From: Sandaracinaceae bacterium
GTDB taxonomy: Bacteria; Myxococcota_A; Polyangia; Polyangiales; Sandaracinaceae
Direction: 5' to 3'
Assembly: GCA_004213565.1 (NCBI GenBank)
Contig: SHBB01000001.1
Span: 18,910-82,909, forward strand
Length of the DNA stretch: 64,000 bases
The first letter of the stretch is position 1, and every line of letters starts with the position of its first letter. The notes under the pieces are model-generated. The model searched no databases. It was given only the letters and a program-made list of their open reading frames with translations, and was not told the origin of the DNA. This document shows, in pieces, positions 41,315 through 51,383 of this stretch. The position numbers and the translations under genes were made by a program.

Positions 41315-42328
41315 TCACCGGTTGACGACGCGGAGGCGCTTGGAGGTGCGCTCGTCGTCGTGCTGGCGGCGCTCGTCACGGGTGCGGAGCGCGTAGGTGC
41401 GCTCGGCGTACGCGCGGTCCTCGACCCAGAGCCGCGCCGCGCGCCGCTCGATCATCGGTCGCGCGAGCGCGCTCAGCGTGCGGAAGAGCGGGAAGAGCAT
41501 CCGGTCGCTGGTGGCGAGCGTCGCCTCGATCACCGCGGTGCGGCCGGCGTCGATCGGCGTGGCGTGCGTCTCGACCACCGAGCCGACTCCGTCGCCGCGG
41601 AGGATCGTCATGACGATGGTGCGGGGATCGGGGCAATCGAAGCGCGCGTCGACCTCCATCGCGAGCGGCCCGAGCACCTTGTAGACGACGCGCACCGTCA
41701 GCTGCGAGACGTCCTCGTCGATCACGCTCAGCCGCAAGAAGGAGTGCGGGTGATAGTGCGCGCCGTGCCACGGATCGAGCCGGTTGGCGAGGATGTCGCG
41801 CGGCTCGCAGCGCGCCTCCATGCGGACCACGCCCGACAAGAACTTGTCCGGGCGTGCAGCGAGGATCGGCGCGTCGGTGAAGCGCTCGTCGGGCGCGAGG
41901 AGCTGGGGCAGGCGCACCCACGCGAGCACGCCGTCGTCGTGCGCGATCCTCGGCTCCCAGTCGCCGCGCGCGCGGTCGCCGAGGGCGAGGCCGTGCCACG
42001 GGCAGACGATCCGGCCCGCGTCGTCGACCTCTCCGTCGCAGAGCGAGGCGCCCATGTGCGGGCACGCCTCGGGCGCCACGCGGAGGGTTCCGTCTTTGGT
42101 GCGCCACGCGACCAGCTCCTCGCCGCCCACCGTGAAGCCGCGCGGCGCCGAGATGCGGTCGCTCGCGTCCAGCACGGCCCAGCCGCCCGACGGCTTGGCG
42201 AGCGCGTGGCGGAGGCTGCGCTCGATGCGGGCCGGGTTGGCCTGCGCCCAGTCCGGGCGATCATTGCTGGCTTCGGTCGCGCCCCCTTCCTGGGCGGGGT
42301 CTCGGCCGAAGAGAACGAAGCGTGCCAT
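41315..42328 (-). CDS. Rieske [2Fe-2S] oxygenase-like protein
   Basis: A 337-residue protein with an N-terminal Rieske domain (about 50-130). The cluster ligands are intact: CPHMGASL and CPWHGLAL (the Cys-x-His and Cys-x2-His pairs). The rest is a helix-grip-like domain; RLDPWHGAHYHPHSF could supply the mononuclear iron ligands, as in Rieske oxygenases. Such proteins hydroxylate or desaturate small substrates with an electron-transfer partner. I chose ATG at 42328 because AGGAG lies 5 bases upstream; the ATG at 42343 has none. It stands alone; possible use in carotenoid tailoring is only a guess from distance. Confidence 0.
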   Translation of the reverse strand: MARFVLFGRDPAQEGGATEASNDRPDWAQANPARIERSLRHALAKPSGGWAVLDASDRISAPRGFTVGGEELVAWRTKDGTLRVAPEACPHMGASLCDGEVDDAGRIVCPWHGLALGDRARGDWEPRIAHDDGVLAWVRLPQLLAPDERFTDAPILAARPDKFLSGVVRMEARCEPRDILANRLDPWHGAHYHPHSFLRLSVIDEDVSQLTVRVVYKVLGPLAMEVDARFDCPDPRTIVMTILRGDGVGSVVETHATPIDAGRTAVIEATLATSDRMLFPLFRTLSALARPMIERRAARLWVEDRAYAERTYALRTRDERRQHDDERTSKRLRVVNR

Positions 42329-42426
42329 GCGAACTCCTACCATTGCTCAGTCGAGGCACATAGCCCCGCCCTCGTTACCGCCACCCTGGAGTCACTCTGC
42401 GCCGCTGTCCGCTATGCTCCGGCGCG

Positions 42427-42792
42427 ATGGACGACCCCCTGCTCCAGCGCGTTCGCGCCCTCATCGAGGCGCTGCCCGAGACCTCCGAGAAGCTCTCCCA
42501 CGGCGCGCCGATGTTCTGGGGCGGCCGGAAGACCTTCGCGTGCTTCCACGCCGGCGGCTACGACGACGGACGGCGCGGGGTCTGGATCAAGGCCGACGAC
42601 GGCGTGCAGGGCGAGCTGATCGAGAGCGACCCGGACCGCTTCTACCGGCCGAAGTACATGGGCCCGAGCGGCTGGGTGGGCGTGCGCCTCGAGGGCGACG
42701 TCGACTGGGAGCAGGTGCGCGTGCTGCTCGAGGACGGCTGGCGGCTGGTGGTACCGAAGCGCGCGATCCGGGCGCTGGAGGAGCGGGGCTGA
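42427..42792 (+). CDS. MmcQ/YjbR-family protein
   Basis: A 121-residue protein of the MmcQ/YjbR family (double-wing fold). Landmarks are LPETSEKLSHGAPMFWGGRK at the start, GVWIKADDG in the middle, and YMGPSGWVGVRLEGDVDW toward the end. Family members are called DNA-binding from structure, but their role is not known. It stands alone 48 bp before the kinase gene, which may be on the same transcript. Confidence 0.
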   Translation: MDDPLLQRVRALIEALPETSEKLSHGAPMFWGGRKTFACFHAGGYDDGRRGVWIKADDGVQGELIESDPDRFYRPKYMGPSGWVGVRLEGDVDWEQVRVLLEDGWRLVVPKRAIRALEERG

Positions 42793-42840
42793 TCCGGGTT
42801 CTCGCGTCGGCGTCCGACGTGGCGCTATGATGGGCCGCTC

Positions 42841-44544
<1,704 letters not shown>

Positions 44545-44560
44545 GGGACGCCCCGGTCGT

Positions 44561-45199
44561 CTACTGACCTGCGGACTGAGCGGGGGACTGTGCGGCGAAG
44601 AGGCTGCGGATGGCGTCCTTGCGGACGACGACGATGCCCCACACGTAGTACGCGACCTTGACGACCAGGAAGAGGGCGCCCATGCACATGCCGACGCTCG
44701 CGCTCGCCTCGCCGACCGCGCCCATCGTGTCGCCCATCCCGGGCGCCGCCTCCGCCGCTCCCGCCATCATCTCGCGCATGATCGGCTTCATCTGGAGCTG
44801 CACGACGATGCCGAGCACGGTGCCGATCACGTCCACGAAGATGCTCGCCGCCGCCGCGCCCACGAAGAGCCCGAGCGCCATGGGCTTCCAGCGGAGCAGC
44901 AGGATGCCCGCGATCCCGAGCGCGAGGCTGGCGAAGAGGTTCAGCACCTGGTGCGTGAGCGTGAAGGGCTGCCAGCTCTCGGCGATCTCCTGCAGCCGGT
45001 CCTGCGTCTCGAGCTGACGCTGCAGCATCTCGGGGTTGGCGCCCTGCATCGACTCCAGGTTGGCGCGATTGAACTCGTTGAGCGGGCCCTGCGCCAGCGT
45101 CGAGGCGAAGGTGAACGAGCTGACGCAGCTGCCGAGCACGCCGATCACGATGGCGATGATGGCGACGGCGGTGAGCATTCCGGGGCGTTGTTGGGCCAT
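44561..45199 (-). CDS. Integral membrane protein, four helices
   Basis: A 212-residue protein with four likely membrane helices: GMLTAVAIIAIVIGVLGSCV near the N-terminus, LNLFASLALGIAGILLL, PMALGLFVGAAAASIFVDVI, and CMGALFLVVKVAYYVWGIVV near the C-terminus. A helical region (about 45-75) between helices 1 and 2 is polar. It starts MAQQRPGM with GAGACCCCC upstream. No known motif. The next gene in the operon also encodes a multi-helix membrane protein, 7 bp upstream; the pair may work together. Confidence 0.
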   Translation of the reverse strand: MAQQRPGMLTAVAIIAIVIGVLGSCVSSFTFASTLAQGPLNEFNRANLESMQGANPEMLQRQLETQDRLQEIAESWQPFTLTHQVLNLFASLALGIAGILLLRWKPMALGLFVGAAAASIFVDVIGTVLGIVVQLQMKPIMREMMAGAAEAAPGMGDTMGAVGEASASVGMCMGALFLVVKVAYYVWGIVVVRKDAIRSLFAAQSPAQSAGQ

Positions 45200-45206
45200 G
45201 GGGGTC

Positions 45207-45824
45207 TCATGTAGCAGTCGGCTCCTCGGCGTCGAACCGAGCGATCACCTCGCGTCGGTGCAGCACCACGGAGCCGTAGACGATCATCGCGAGCGCGGTG
45301 GGCAGGCAGTAGCAGCCGAAGACGGTCGAGAGGCCGAGCCAGATCGAGCCGATGGCGAGCCACCGCGAGTGGAAGGTGCGGACTCGCCAGCCTGCGAGCA
45401 GCTGCATCACCCCCGCGGGGAGGTGCATCAAGCCCATGCCCACCATGCCGCCCAGCATGATCGAGGAGATGGCGGCCTGGGCCGGGTCGTCGCTCGGAGG
45501 AAGGTCGCCGAGGGCCAGCGCGGTGAACGCGCCGTACATGAGGAGCAGCAAGGCCATCCCGAGGGTCATGGCGCCCTGCACCATCATGAGGATGCCGAGG
45601 ACCGGGACGTGTCGAAGCCACCGGCCGCCGCCCAGCCGTCTTGCGCACACCACACAGAAGCGCTTCTCCGCCATGTCCGAGAGGCACGCGTCGCACATGA
45701 AGCTGCCGCACCGCTCGCAGGTCCCCGCGGTGGCCGCCTGCTCCGGGTGAAGCGCGCAGTGATCCTGGACCGCCGCCTCCCCGGACGGGTCGTCGAGCTG
45801 CGTCTCGGGCGGGGCCTCGCTCAC
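45207..45824 (-). CDS. Zinc-ribbon/B-box-like membrane protein
   Basis: A 205-residue protein with a Cys/His-rich N-terminal domain (about residues 25-65: HCALHPEQAATAGTCERCGS, then CDACLSDMAEKRFCVVC) that looks like a B-box-type zinc finger, followed by three or four membrane helices. The reading frame stays open upstream through the hexamer repeats, so the start is uncertain; I chose GTG at 45824 because the repeats cannot be part of a normal protein, though no Shine-Dalgarno sequence precedes it. Proteins with this domain order are common in myxobacteria and of unknown function. It is co-directional with the next membrane-protein gene, 7 bp away. Confidence 0.
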   Translation of the reverse strand: MSEAPPETQLDDPSGEAAVQDHCALHPEQAATAGTCERCGSFMCDACLSDMAEKRFCVVCARRLGGGRWLRHVPVLGILMMVQGAMTLGMALLLLMYGAFTALALGDLPPSDDPAQAAISSIMLGGMVGMGLMHLPAGVMQLLAGWRVRTFHSRWLAIGSIWLGLSTVFGCYCLPTALAMIVYGSVVLHRREVIARFDAEEPTAT

Positions 45825-45850
45825 GGGGAGGACGATAGCAGTCTGCCTGC

Positions 45851-45892
45851 CCCTCGCCCTTGCCCTTGCCCCTGCCCTTGCCCTTGCCCGCG
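45851..45892. repeat. Hexamer array, seven units
   Basis: Seven hexamers in a row: CCCTCG, CCCTTG, CCCTTG, CCCCTG, CCCTTG, CCCTTG, CCCGCG. A related array is at about 40195-40226. It looks like a microsatellite that can change length by slippage; it lies just upstream of the GTG start chosen for the B-box-like protein, so its length could affect that gene's expression. Confidence 0.
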
Positions 45893-45930
45893 AATTGGCG
45901 GTCACGGTTCTCGCGGAGCGCGAAAGGTAT

Positions 45931-46122
45931 CTCGCGCAAAGACGCAAAGGCGCCAAGGGGAGAGGAGGGGTTGGGCCGCGTCTCGTTCGCGTCTCCGCGG
46001 CTTTGCGCGAGGCCCGTGCGGGCGTCACTCGGGGAGTATCTCGCGCAAAGACGCAAAGGCGCCAAGGGGAGAAAAAGAGGGTTTGGCCTCGTCTCGTTCG
46101 CGTCTCCGCGGCTATGCGCGAG
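45931..46122. repeat. Two direct copies of an 81-83-bp palindromic repeat
   Basis: Copy 1 is at 45931-46011 and copy 2 at 46040-46122. Each begins CTCGCGCAAAGACGC, continues GCAAAGGCGCCAAGGGGAGA, has a variable middle, and ends GCGTCTCCGCGGCT followed by (T/A)TGCGCGAG. The outer ends are inverted repeats (CTCGCGCAAAG and CTTTGCGCGAG; one mismatch in copy 2), so each copy could form a long hairpin. The block GCAAAGACGC with GCAAAGGCGC is, from memory, a very widespread intergenic repeat in several phyla. The gap 45825-46142 has no gene. Confidence 0.
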
Positions 46123-46142
46123 AGAGCTTCTTCCGCAGCCTG

Positions 46143-47339
46143 CTATCCGCGGTCCGCGACCTGGTGGCCGAGGGCGGCGTTGCGGGCGTCGCCGAGGCGC
46201 TCGACGGCGGGGGCGTAGCGCGGGGACATGCGCAGGGCGCGGCGGTAGGCGCGGCGGGCGGCGGCCGGCTGTCCGTTGGCGTGGAGCGCGTCCCCGAGCA
46301 GGACCTGGTAGTAGGGGAGGCCGCCCCGGAGGCGCGCAGCGCGGCGGGCCTGTCGCAGGGCGCGCTCGGAGTGCCCACGGCGGAGCGCACGACGGGCGGC
46401 GCGGGCGAGCCGGCGCGCTTCGACCCTGCGCCCCTCACGCGCCTCGTCGGCCGGCTCCGCGTCGGTGGCGGCGTCGTCGCCGTCGTCGAAGGCGAGCGCG
46501 TCGACCGGCTCGCTGGAGGGGGAGAGGTCCGTCGCGACGGCGGGACCGGGCTCGATCGCGCTCGGGGTCGAGCCGTCGGCGTGGGTGAGCGCGAAGGCCA
46601 GGCCGGCGACGGCGAGCACCACGGCGCCGCCCGCGGCGAGCCAGGCGCGGCGTCGGCTCGGCTTCGACGAGGCGGGCTTCGGCACGGAGACCGCGACGCG
46701 CTCGGTCTGGTCGCGCGCAGTGCGGTCGGAGGCGGCGCGGTCGGAGGCGGCGCGGCCGGAGGCAGTTCGGTCGGAGGCGGCTCGGGAGGCGGTCGCCGGC
46801 TCGTCGCGCGCGAGCTCGGGGTTGGTGAGCGAGGGGGCGCGGGTGGGGGCCGACGCGCTCTTCCACGCGCTCGAGAGGCCGGGGCCGGTCTCCCACTCGG
46901 GCGGGAGCTCGAGCTCCTGGGTGATGTTCTCGTGCGTGAGACCGCGCGCGGGCAGGGTGACCTCGACCGTGTCCGGGGGGCCGGGCGGGCGCGAGCTGGC
47001 GCGCATCAGGTCGGGCAGCGCGTGCACGGGCTCGAGGATGTTCGCCAGCGACGGGAAGCGGAGCGGCTCGACCGCCGCGTCCCCCGTGCTCGTCTTCCGC
47101 AGCAGCGCGTACGCCGCGCGCCCCTGGAGGCGCTCGCCGTTCTTGTCCGCCACCGCGCCCACCACGAGGCCGGTGCCGACCTCGACCGTGATGTCGCCGA
47201 AGAGGCTGTCGACGATGACACGGTAGCTTCCTCCGTCCTCGGCGAGCCGCTCGAGGATCCGGGTGGGCCCGATCTCGGTGAGCGAGAGGACGACGGGCTC
47301 CCCGGCGAGGATGGCGGCTTCGAGGGCGGCTTCGGTCAT
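46143..47339 (-). CDS. Membrane protein with DUF4388-like and TPR domains
   Basis: A 398-residue protein. The N-terminal 95 residues look like a DUF4388-type domain (VDSLFGDITVEVGTGLVVGA and RAAYALLRKTSTGDA), often seen in myxobacterial signalling proteins. A disordered middle part carries a tandem repeat of Arg-Ala-Ala-Ser-Asp type units (about residues 180-207; 15-bp DNA repeats near 46730-46790). One membrane helix (AWLAAGGAVVLAVAGLAFAL, about 228-247) leads to an acidic stalk and a C-terminal Arg-rich TPR region (ALHANGQPAAARRAYRRALR). A role in protein assembly or signalling is likely. It is separated from menE by 108 bases. Confidence 0.
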   Translation of the reverse strand: MTEAALEAAILAGEPVVLSLTEIGPTRILERLAEDGGSYRVIVDSLFGDITVEVGTGLVVGAVADKNGERLQGRAAYALLRKTSTGDAAVEPLRFPSLANILEPVHALPDLMRASSRPPGPPDTVEVTLPARGLTHENITQELELPPEWETGPGLSSAWKSASAPTRAPSLTNPELARDEPATASRAASDRTASGRAASDRAASDRTARDQTERVAVSVPKPASSKPSRRRAWLAAGGAVVLAVAGLAFALTHADGSTPSAIEPGPAVATDLSPSSEPVDALAFDDGDDAATDAEPADEAREGRRVEARRLARAARRALRRGHSERALRQARRAARLRGGLPYYQVLLGDALHANGQPAAARRAYRRALRMSPRYAPAVERLGDARNAALGHQVADRG

Positions 47340-47447
47340 GGCCGACCACAGTGCAGCTTTCGGGCCGAGTCACGGAATCGGCCACGCGTGGACCAGGCGG
47401 GGAGAATCGTACCCAGCGGACCACGCCTCGTGTGGCCACGCGGAGCC

Positions 47448-48686
47448 TCAGGTGCTCCGCTCGAGGGCCGAGGCCACCGCGCGGCGATCGCGCTTGCCGC
47501 TCGGCGCCACCGGCAGCGCCTCGGCGAAGCGCCAGCGGCGCGGGTGCTTGAAGCGCGCGAGCCGGGGCGCGAGGTGCGCCTCGAGCTGCGCGACGGAGAC
47601 CTCGCCCACCACCATCGCCGCCACCCGCTGACCCCAGCGCGGGTCGGGCACGCCGACCACACACGCGTCGCGCACCGCGGGGTGAGCGCGGAGCGCGGCC
47701 TCGACCTCCAGCGGATCGACGTTCTCGCCCCCCGAGACGATCCGGTCGTCCACCCTCCCCGCGACGTGCAGGTGGCCGTCTTCGTCGAGGTGACCCAGGT
47801 CTCCCGTGCGATACCAGTCGCTCGACCGCTCCTCCTCGAGGAGCCCGTCGAAGAGGGTCGGACCCGCCACCTCGATCGCGCCGTCCCGCACTCGCACCCG
47901 CACCCCGGGGAGCGGCGGCCCCACGCCCTCGGGGCGCGGGTCGTCGAGGCGCTGGGTGGCGATCTGCGCGCAGGTCTCGCTCGTTCCGTAGGTCGGCAGG
48001 AGCGGCCAGCCCGCCTCGCGCCCTCGCCGCAAGAGCGCGGGCGGACTCGCGGCGCCGCCCAGGAGCGCGGCCCGGAGCCTCGGCGGAGGCGGCCGTCCGT
48101 CCTCGAGCAGGCGGTCGAGCATCGTCGGCACCAGCGAGAGGAGCGTGACCCCGAGCCGGGTCGAAGCCGCGTGAAACGTGTCAGGGTCGAAACGCTCCGG
48201 GCCGAGCGCCACCGCGCCTCGCGACCAGAGCGCGCGGGTGAGGATCGACAGCCCGCCGACGTGCCCGAGCGGCATCGCGAGCAGCCAGCGGTCGTCCGGC
48301 TGCCACGGGAGCGCGCGCGCGTGCGCCTCGGCCGCCGCGCCGAGGGCCTCGGCCGAGAGCCGCACTCCCTTGGGCTTGCCGGTCGAGCCCGACGTGAAGA
48401 CCACGACCTGCGCCGGGTGTCTCGAAGCCTGCACCCGCGCCCGCGCTTCGTCCCGCTCCGCGTCGGTCCACCGCGCGTGCAGGAGCGCGAAGGGTGTCCG
48501 CGCGTCGAGCAGGCTCCAGATCCGGAGCACGTCGGCCCGCCGCGCGTGCGCGGTGAGGATGGGTGACGCGGGCGTCAGCGCGGCCGCCGCGCGGGCGACC
48601 TCGGCCCATGTCAGCGCGCCTTCGTCGTCGACCAGGGCGATCCGCGACGGCGCCTCGCGGGCCGCGTCGCGGATCGAGAGGGTCAC
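47448..48686 (-). CDS. menE: o-Succinylbenzoate-CoA ligase
   Basis: An ANL-family acyl-CoA ligase of 412 residues that activates o-succinylbenzoate with ATP and CoA for menaquinone synthesis. The phosphate-binding loop is VVFTSGSTGKPKG; the adenylate motif is LLPTYGTSETCAQ; DWYRTGDLGHLDEDGHLHVAG and the catalytic Lys near the C-terminus (PVAPSGKRDRRAV) are present. It starts at GTG 48686, overlapping the menC stop codon (GTGA). It is the last gene of the operon; a long N-terminal domain is shorter than in general acyl-CoA ligases, as is normal for MenE. Confidence 0.
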   Translation of the reverse strand: MTLSIRDAAREAPSRIALVDDEGALTWAEVARAAAALTPASPILTAHARRADVLRIWSLLDARTPFALLHARWTDAERDEARARVQASRHPAQVVVFTSGSTGKPKGVRLSAEALGAAAEAHARALPWQPDDRWLLAMPLGHVGGLSILTRALWSRGAVALGPERFDPDTFHAASTRLGVTLLSLVPTMLDRLLEDGRPPPPRLRAALLGGAASPPALLRRGREAGWPLLPTYGTSETCAQIATQRLDDPRPEGVGPPLPGVRVRVRDGAIEVAGPTLFDGLLEEERSSDWYRTGDLGHLDEDGHLHVAGRVDDRIVSGGENVDPLEVEAALRAHPAVRDACVVGVPDPRWGQRVAAMVVGEVSVAQLEAHLAPRLARFKHPRRWRFAEALPVAPSGKRDRRAVASALERST

Positions 48687-49765
48687 CAGGCGAGCTCGAG
48701 CGACATGCCGGGCGAGGTCGGGGGCTCGATCCAGGCCAGATCGATCCAGGGCGAGGCCAGCCCGTCGCTCAGCGGCGCGAGGGCCGGGTGATCGCCCAGC
48801 CCGTGCGCCGGGCCACCGAGGGCCAGCGCGAGGTGCGCGGCGGCGGCCCGCGCGATCACGCCCTCCATGGTGTGGCTGACGATGGCGAGCTTGCCCGCGT
48901 CGGCGGCGCGGCGCGCGATGACCCGGCAGCGCTCCAGGCCCCCGAGCAGGGTCGGCTTGAGCACCACCGCGCCGACGTGCGGGCAGGCGAGCGCGCGCTC
49001 GAGGATCGCCTCTCCCTCCGGGCCGGAGAGGGTCTCGTCCACCGCGATCGGGAACGGCACCTCGGAGAGGGCCTCGACGTGCTCGAGCGCGCAGGGCTCC
49101 TCGAGCAGATCCGGCTCGTGCGCGGCCAGCTGCTCCAGCCGCTGCGCCAGCTCCTCCGGGAGGATGCTCCCGTTGGCGTCGAGCCGGAGCTCGATCGGCC
49201 CGAGCACCGCGCGGATGTCGCGCAGGAGCGCGTTCTCTCTCGCCGGGGGCTGCCAGCCGATCTTGATCTTCGCCGCCACCGCCTCGTACGCGGCGGCCTC
49301 GCGGGCCGAGCGCAGGATCGCGCCCTCGTCCGTGCCCCAGAGCGCGTTGGCGATCGCGATCTCCTCGCTCGTCTCGCTCCACATCGCCCAGAGCGGCACC
49401 TCGTGGATGGAGGCGGCGAGCGAGGCGAGCGCGCTCTCGGCCGCGAAGCGCGCGGACGGAAGCGACGCGTCGATGAGCGCGACCCGCTCGGCGATCTCGG
49501 CCAGCTCGAGGAGCGGCGCGTCGGGCCAGTCGAAGCCCGCGAGCGCGGCCCGCGCCTCCGACGCGGACTCCTGGCTCATGCCCGGCAGCGGCGCCGCCTC
49601 GCCGAGGCCGACGTGCCCGTCGCCGTCGTCGAGGATCACGCGCACGGAGCTCCGCGAGTGCCAGCGACGCTTGGCGTTGCCGGTCTCCTCGATGCTCGTG
49701 TGCAGGGTCTGTAGCTCGGGCCGCATGCGCGTCTCGCCGAAGCGTGGCGTGTCGCACGCCGACAT
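48683..49765 (-). CDS. menC: o-Succinylbenzoate synthase
   Basis: An enolase-superfamily dehydratase of 360 residues that makes o-succinylbenzoate. The active-site Lys pair is AKIKIG, metal ligands are in LRLDANGS, LLEEPC and AVDETLSG, and the second Lys is in VVLKPTLLGG. Start choice: ATG at 49765, with ATG at 49726 as an alternative that would drop 13 unconserved residues. It overlaps menE by four bases and lies 23 bases after menA. Confidence 0.
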   Translation of the reverse strand: MSACDTPRFGETRMRPELQTLHTSIEETGNAKRRWHSRSSVRVILDDGDGHVGLGEAAPLPGMSQESASEARAALAGFDWPDAPLLELAEIAERVALIDASLPSARFAAESALASLAASIHEVPLWAMWSETSEEIAIANALWGTDEGAILRSAREAAAYEAVAAKIKIGWQPPARENALLRDIRAVLGPIELRLDANGSILPEELAQRLEQLAAHEPDLLEEPCALEHVEALSEVPFPIAVDETLSGPEGEAILERALACPHVGAVVLKPTLLGGLERCRVIARRAADAGKLAIVSHTMEGVIARAAAAHLALALGGPAHGLGDHPALAPLSDGLASPWIDLAWIEPPTSPGMSLELAW

Positions 49766-49788
49766 ACCAGTTTTCGGTCAGCGAGCGG

Positions 49789-50655
49789 TCAGAGCGCCAG
49801 CCCGGCCGCGAAGAGCAGACCGTAGACGAGGAGCAGCTGCGCGGTCCGCGCGAGGGTGTCGTTGAGCGGGCGGCCGCGGCGGGTGGCGACCTGGTGGCAG
49901 AGCATCGAGGCCCAGGGGAGCGTGATCGCGGGCAGGAAGATCCACGGCGAGGCGAGCCCGAGCGCGAAGAGCACGGTGGGGGTCGCGTAGCTGATCGCGA
50001 TGAGGAGCATGTACTCCGCGATGGCGCCGCCGCGCCCGAAGCGGACCGCGAGGGTGCGCTTGCCGGCCACGACGTCGGTCTCGCGGTCGCGCAGGTTGTT
50101 GACCACGAGGATCGCGGTGGCGAGCGCGCCGACCGGGACGCTCGCCCACAGGGCGACCGGGGGCACCGCGCCGAGCTGCACGAAGGCGGTGCCGCAGACG
50201 GCCACGAAGCCGAAGAAGATCATCACGAAGACGTCGCCGAGCCCGTGGTAGCCGAGGGGATAAGGGCCGCCCGTGTAGGCGACGCCGCTGAGCACCGAGG
50301 CGACGCCGATCGCGATGACCGGCCAGCCCGCCACCCACACGAGGTAGGCGCCGCACAGGGTGGCGAGCCCGAAGGCGACGACCATGGCCACGCGCATCGC
50401 GCGCGGGGTGATGAGGCCGGACGCGACGGCGCGGGTGGGGCCGAGGCGCGCCTCGGTGTCGGCGCCCTTCTCCGCGTCGAAGACGTCGTTGGCGAAGTTC
50501 GTCCCGATCTGGATCCAGAACGCGCCGAAGAGGGCCGCGAGGGCCGGGCCCCACGAGAGGCCTCCCGCCGCGTGCGCGCAGGCGGTGCCGACGGCGACGG
50601 GCACGAAGGCGGCGGTGAGGGTCGCGGGGCGGGCGGCGAGGATCCAGCGTCTCAT
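49789..50655 (-). CDS. menA: 1,4-Dihydroxy-2-naphthoate polyprenyltransferase
   Basis: A UbiA-family membrane enzyme of 288 residues that attaches the polyprenyl tail to DHNA. The first Asp-rich motif is [14 protein letters not shown] and the second is [16 protein letters not shown], both in the family form. About eight membrane helices follow from hydrophobic stretches. The ATG at 50655 overlaps the menH stop codon (ATGA). It starts [13 protein letters not shown], typical of MenA. Confidence 0.
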   Translation of the reverse strand: MRRWILAARPATLTAAFVPVAVGTACAHAAGGLSWGPALAALFGAFWIQIGTNFANDVFDAEKGADTEARLGPTRAVASGLITPRAMRVAMVVAFGLATLCGAYLVWVAGWPVIAIGVASVLSGVAYTGGPYPLGYHGLGDVFVMIFFGFVAVCGTAFVQLGAVPPVALWASVPVGALATAILVVNNLRDRETDVVAGKRTLAVRFGRGGAIAEYMLLIAISYATPTVLFALGLASPWIFLPAITLPWASMLCHQVATRRGRPLNDTLARTAQLLLVYGLLFAAGLAL

Positions 50656-51383
50656 GAGGGCTCCGGGCTCGCGAGCAGCGCGGCCAGCGCGTCGGGCCGC
50701 TCGAGGACCACGTTGTGACCCGCGCCCTCCACCACTTGCAACGCGGCGCGCGGGAGCCGCTCGGCCAGCGCGCCCGAGAGCGCGCGGTGCTTCTCGTCGC
50801 GCTCGCCCACCACGAGCTGGATGGGCACGCGAAGCGCGCTCGGGTCCGTGGCCGGCATCTGCGCCAGGCCGAGCGCCTCGAGCGCGTGGGCGAGCCCCTC
50901 GGCCGTGTGCGATTCGCGGAGACGCCGCTGACTCGCGAGGCGCTCCGGGTCGAGCGCCTCCTGGGTCGCCCACATCGGGAGCGCCTCCCAGGCGTCGATG
51001 AACGCGCGCAAACCCCGCTCACGGAGCACGCGGACCCAGCGATCGTCCGCGGCGCGTCGCTCGGCGCGGGCCGCCGCGTCGGGCAGGCCCGGGTGGGCGC
51101 CGATGAGCGTGCTGCGGGAGAAGCGCGCCGAGCGGGCGAGGAGCGAGAGCCCCACCCGGCCGCCGAGCGAGTAGCCGACGAGGTGCGCGTCTTCGACCCG
51201 CTCGCGCTCGAGGAGCGCGTCGATCCGCGCGACCTCGGCGTCCCAGCCCTCGACGGAGACGGGCGTCGCGCCGTGCCCCGCGAGCTGCACGCGGACCACG
51301 CGCGCGTCCGAGGGGAGCGCCGTCGCGACCGCGTCCCAGCTCTCGGGCCCGCCCGAGAATCCATGCAAGAAGACGTACGTCAC
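50652..51383 (-). CDS. menH: MenH-like alpha/beta hydrolase (SHCHC synthase)
   Basis: A 243-residue alpha/beta-hydrolase. It begins [20 protein letters not shown]; the nucleophile elbow is [14 protein letters not shown]; the Asp is in [13 protein letters not shown]; the His is in [12 protein letters not shown], so the triad is complete. In the menaquinone operon it should remove pyruvate from SEPHCHC to give SHCHC. Start GTG 51383 overlaps the menD stop codon (GTGA), and its own stop codon overlaps menA (ATGA). Confidence 0.
   Translation of the reverse strand: MTYVFLHGFSGGPESWDAVATALPSDARVVRVQLAGHGATPVSVEGWDAEVARIDALLERERVEDAHLVGYSLGGRVGLSLLARSARFSRSTLIGAHPGLPDAAARAERRAADDRWVRVLRERGLRAFIDAWEALPMWATQEALDPERLASQRRLRESHTAEGLAHALEALGLAQMPATDPSALRVPIQLVVGERDEKHRALSGALAERLPRAALQVVEGAGHNVVLERPDALAALLASPEPS

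Noticed and set aside
45860..46588. Open frames across the repeats, with translated text such as ISRKDAKAPRGE
   Set aside because: These are translations of the GCAAAGACGC repeats and hexamers. The two copies give the same peptide because the DNA is repeated, not because it is coding.
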